The position numbers were made by a program, and so were the translations under genes. A stretch of DNA of 6,270 bases from positions 1 through 6,270 of the forward strand of contig JAGUVP010000051.1 in assembly GCA_020062805.1 (NCBI GenBank), read 5' to 3'. This document shows positions 6,141 through 6,270 of this stretch, piece after piece. Numbering within the stretch: position 1 is the first letter of the stretch; each line of letters begins with the position of its first letter. The notes beneath the pieces are model-generated. The model was not told where the DNA came from. It made no database searches and saw only the letters and a list, made by a program, of their open reading frames with translations. Origin of the DNA: Candidatus Bipolaricaulis sp. Its GTDB lineage: Bacteria > Bipolaricaulota > Bipolaricaulia > Bipolaricaulales > Bipolaricaulaceae.

Positions 6141-6270
6141 GCGCCCTCGAGCGCAAGGAGGCGTTGCTTCCAGGTTAGACCTGGGCCGAACCCGCCCAGC
6201 CCTCCGCTCGCGGGCAGGACGCGGTGGCACGGGATGAGGATCGGAACCGGGTTCGCCCCCACAGCCTGCC
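6131..6270 (-). CDS. ogt: Methylated-DNA--protein-cysteine methyltransferase, C-terminal part
   Basis: This is the last 45 residues of an O6-alkylguanine-DNA alkyltransferase, a suicide DNA-repair protein that moves the methyl group from O6-methylguanine to its own cysteine. The active-site block is intact ([14 protein letters not shown], with Cys at residue 14 of the visible part). It is followed by the family's [11 protein letters not shown] segment and the helix [11 protein letters not shown] close to the C terminus. The upstream part, including the helix-turn-helix, lies beyond the window edge. It converges on lptB with 145 bp between stop codons. Its TAG stop and last codons lie in the 7-bp repeat array, so the final two or three residues may be repeat-derived. 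Ogt and MGMT/Ada-C types cannot be told apart from this fragment. Confidence 0.93.
   Translation of the reverse strand, partial: QAVGANPVPILIPCHRVLPASGGLGGFGPGLTWKQRLLALEGAGS

Overview
The window is GC-rich bacterial chromosome and reads as ordinary housekeeping gene content interrupted by an unusual set of short intergenic palindromes. Two adjacent Lpt-type genes (an LptC/LptA-like exported protein and an LptB-like ATPase) point to a diderm bacterium. GTG and TTG starts, 4-bp start/stop overlaps and a near-leaderless pyrG promoter fit a GC-rich, compact genome. I cannot place the organism; a deep-branching lineage such as Bipolaricaulota or a relative of Deinococcus-Thermus is a guess only.

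Left half, minus strand (read right to left from 2478): secG, then a pair of peptide/nickel-type ABC transporter ATPases (oppD/dppD-like and oppF/dppF-like), then the 5' part of rdgB/HAM1. The genes are 12 bp apart or overlap by 4 bp, so they look like one translationally coupled operon with a promoter at about 2500-2527. rdgB is cut by the window edge, and its reading frame is spoiled by ten A residues at positions 1-10 that look artificial.

Middle, plus strand: pyrG (CTP synthase) is complete and diverges from secG. The 93-bp spacer holds a good promoter for secG and a TACAAT box so close to the pyrG ATG that the mRNA would have almost no leader.

Right half: after pyrG comes about 420 bp without a convincing gene. 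It is followed by an LptC/LptA-like gene and lptB, which overlap by 17 bp. The C-terminal part of a methylated-DNA-protein cysteine methyltransferase (ogt/MGMT) converges on lptB from the right edge.

The most interesting signal is non-coding. Six small hairpins, four of them within 4288-4556 and two within 5982-6035, share a GTAG (once GTGG) head followed by a stem of roughly 21 nt. They occur as three inverted pairs. Three of them share near-identical length and loop, with compensating stem changes. This matches the architecture of REP sequences and BIMEs, which are mobilised by RAYT transposases elsewhere. The largest pair also contains an inner inverted pair of 23-nt boxes (TTCTCTG...GCGGTGAA), making a 178-bp nested palindrome. 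A third, more diverged box overlaps the proposed start of the lptC-like gene, and another pair supplies the lptB stop codon. A degenerate 7-bp tandem repeat runs from this area into the end of ogt.
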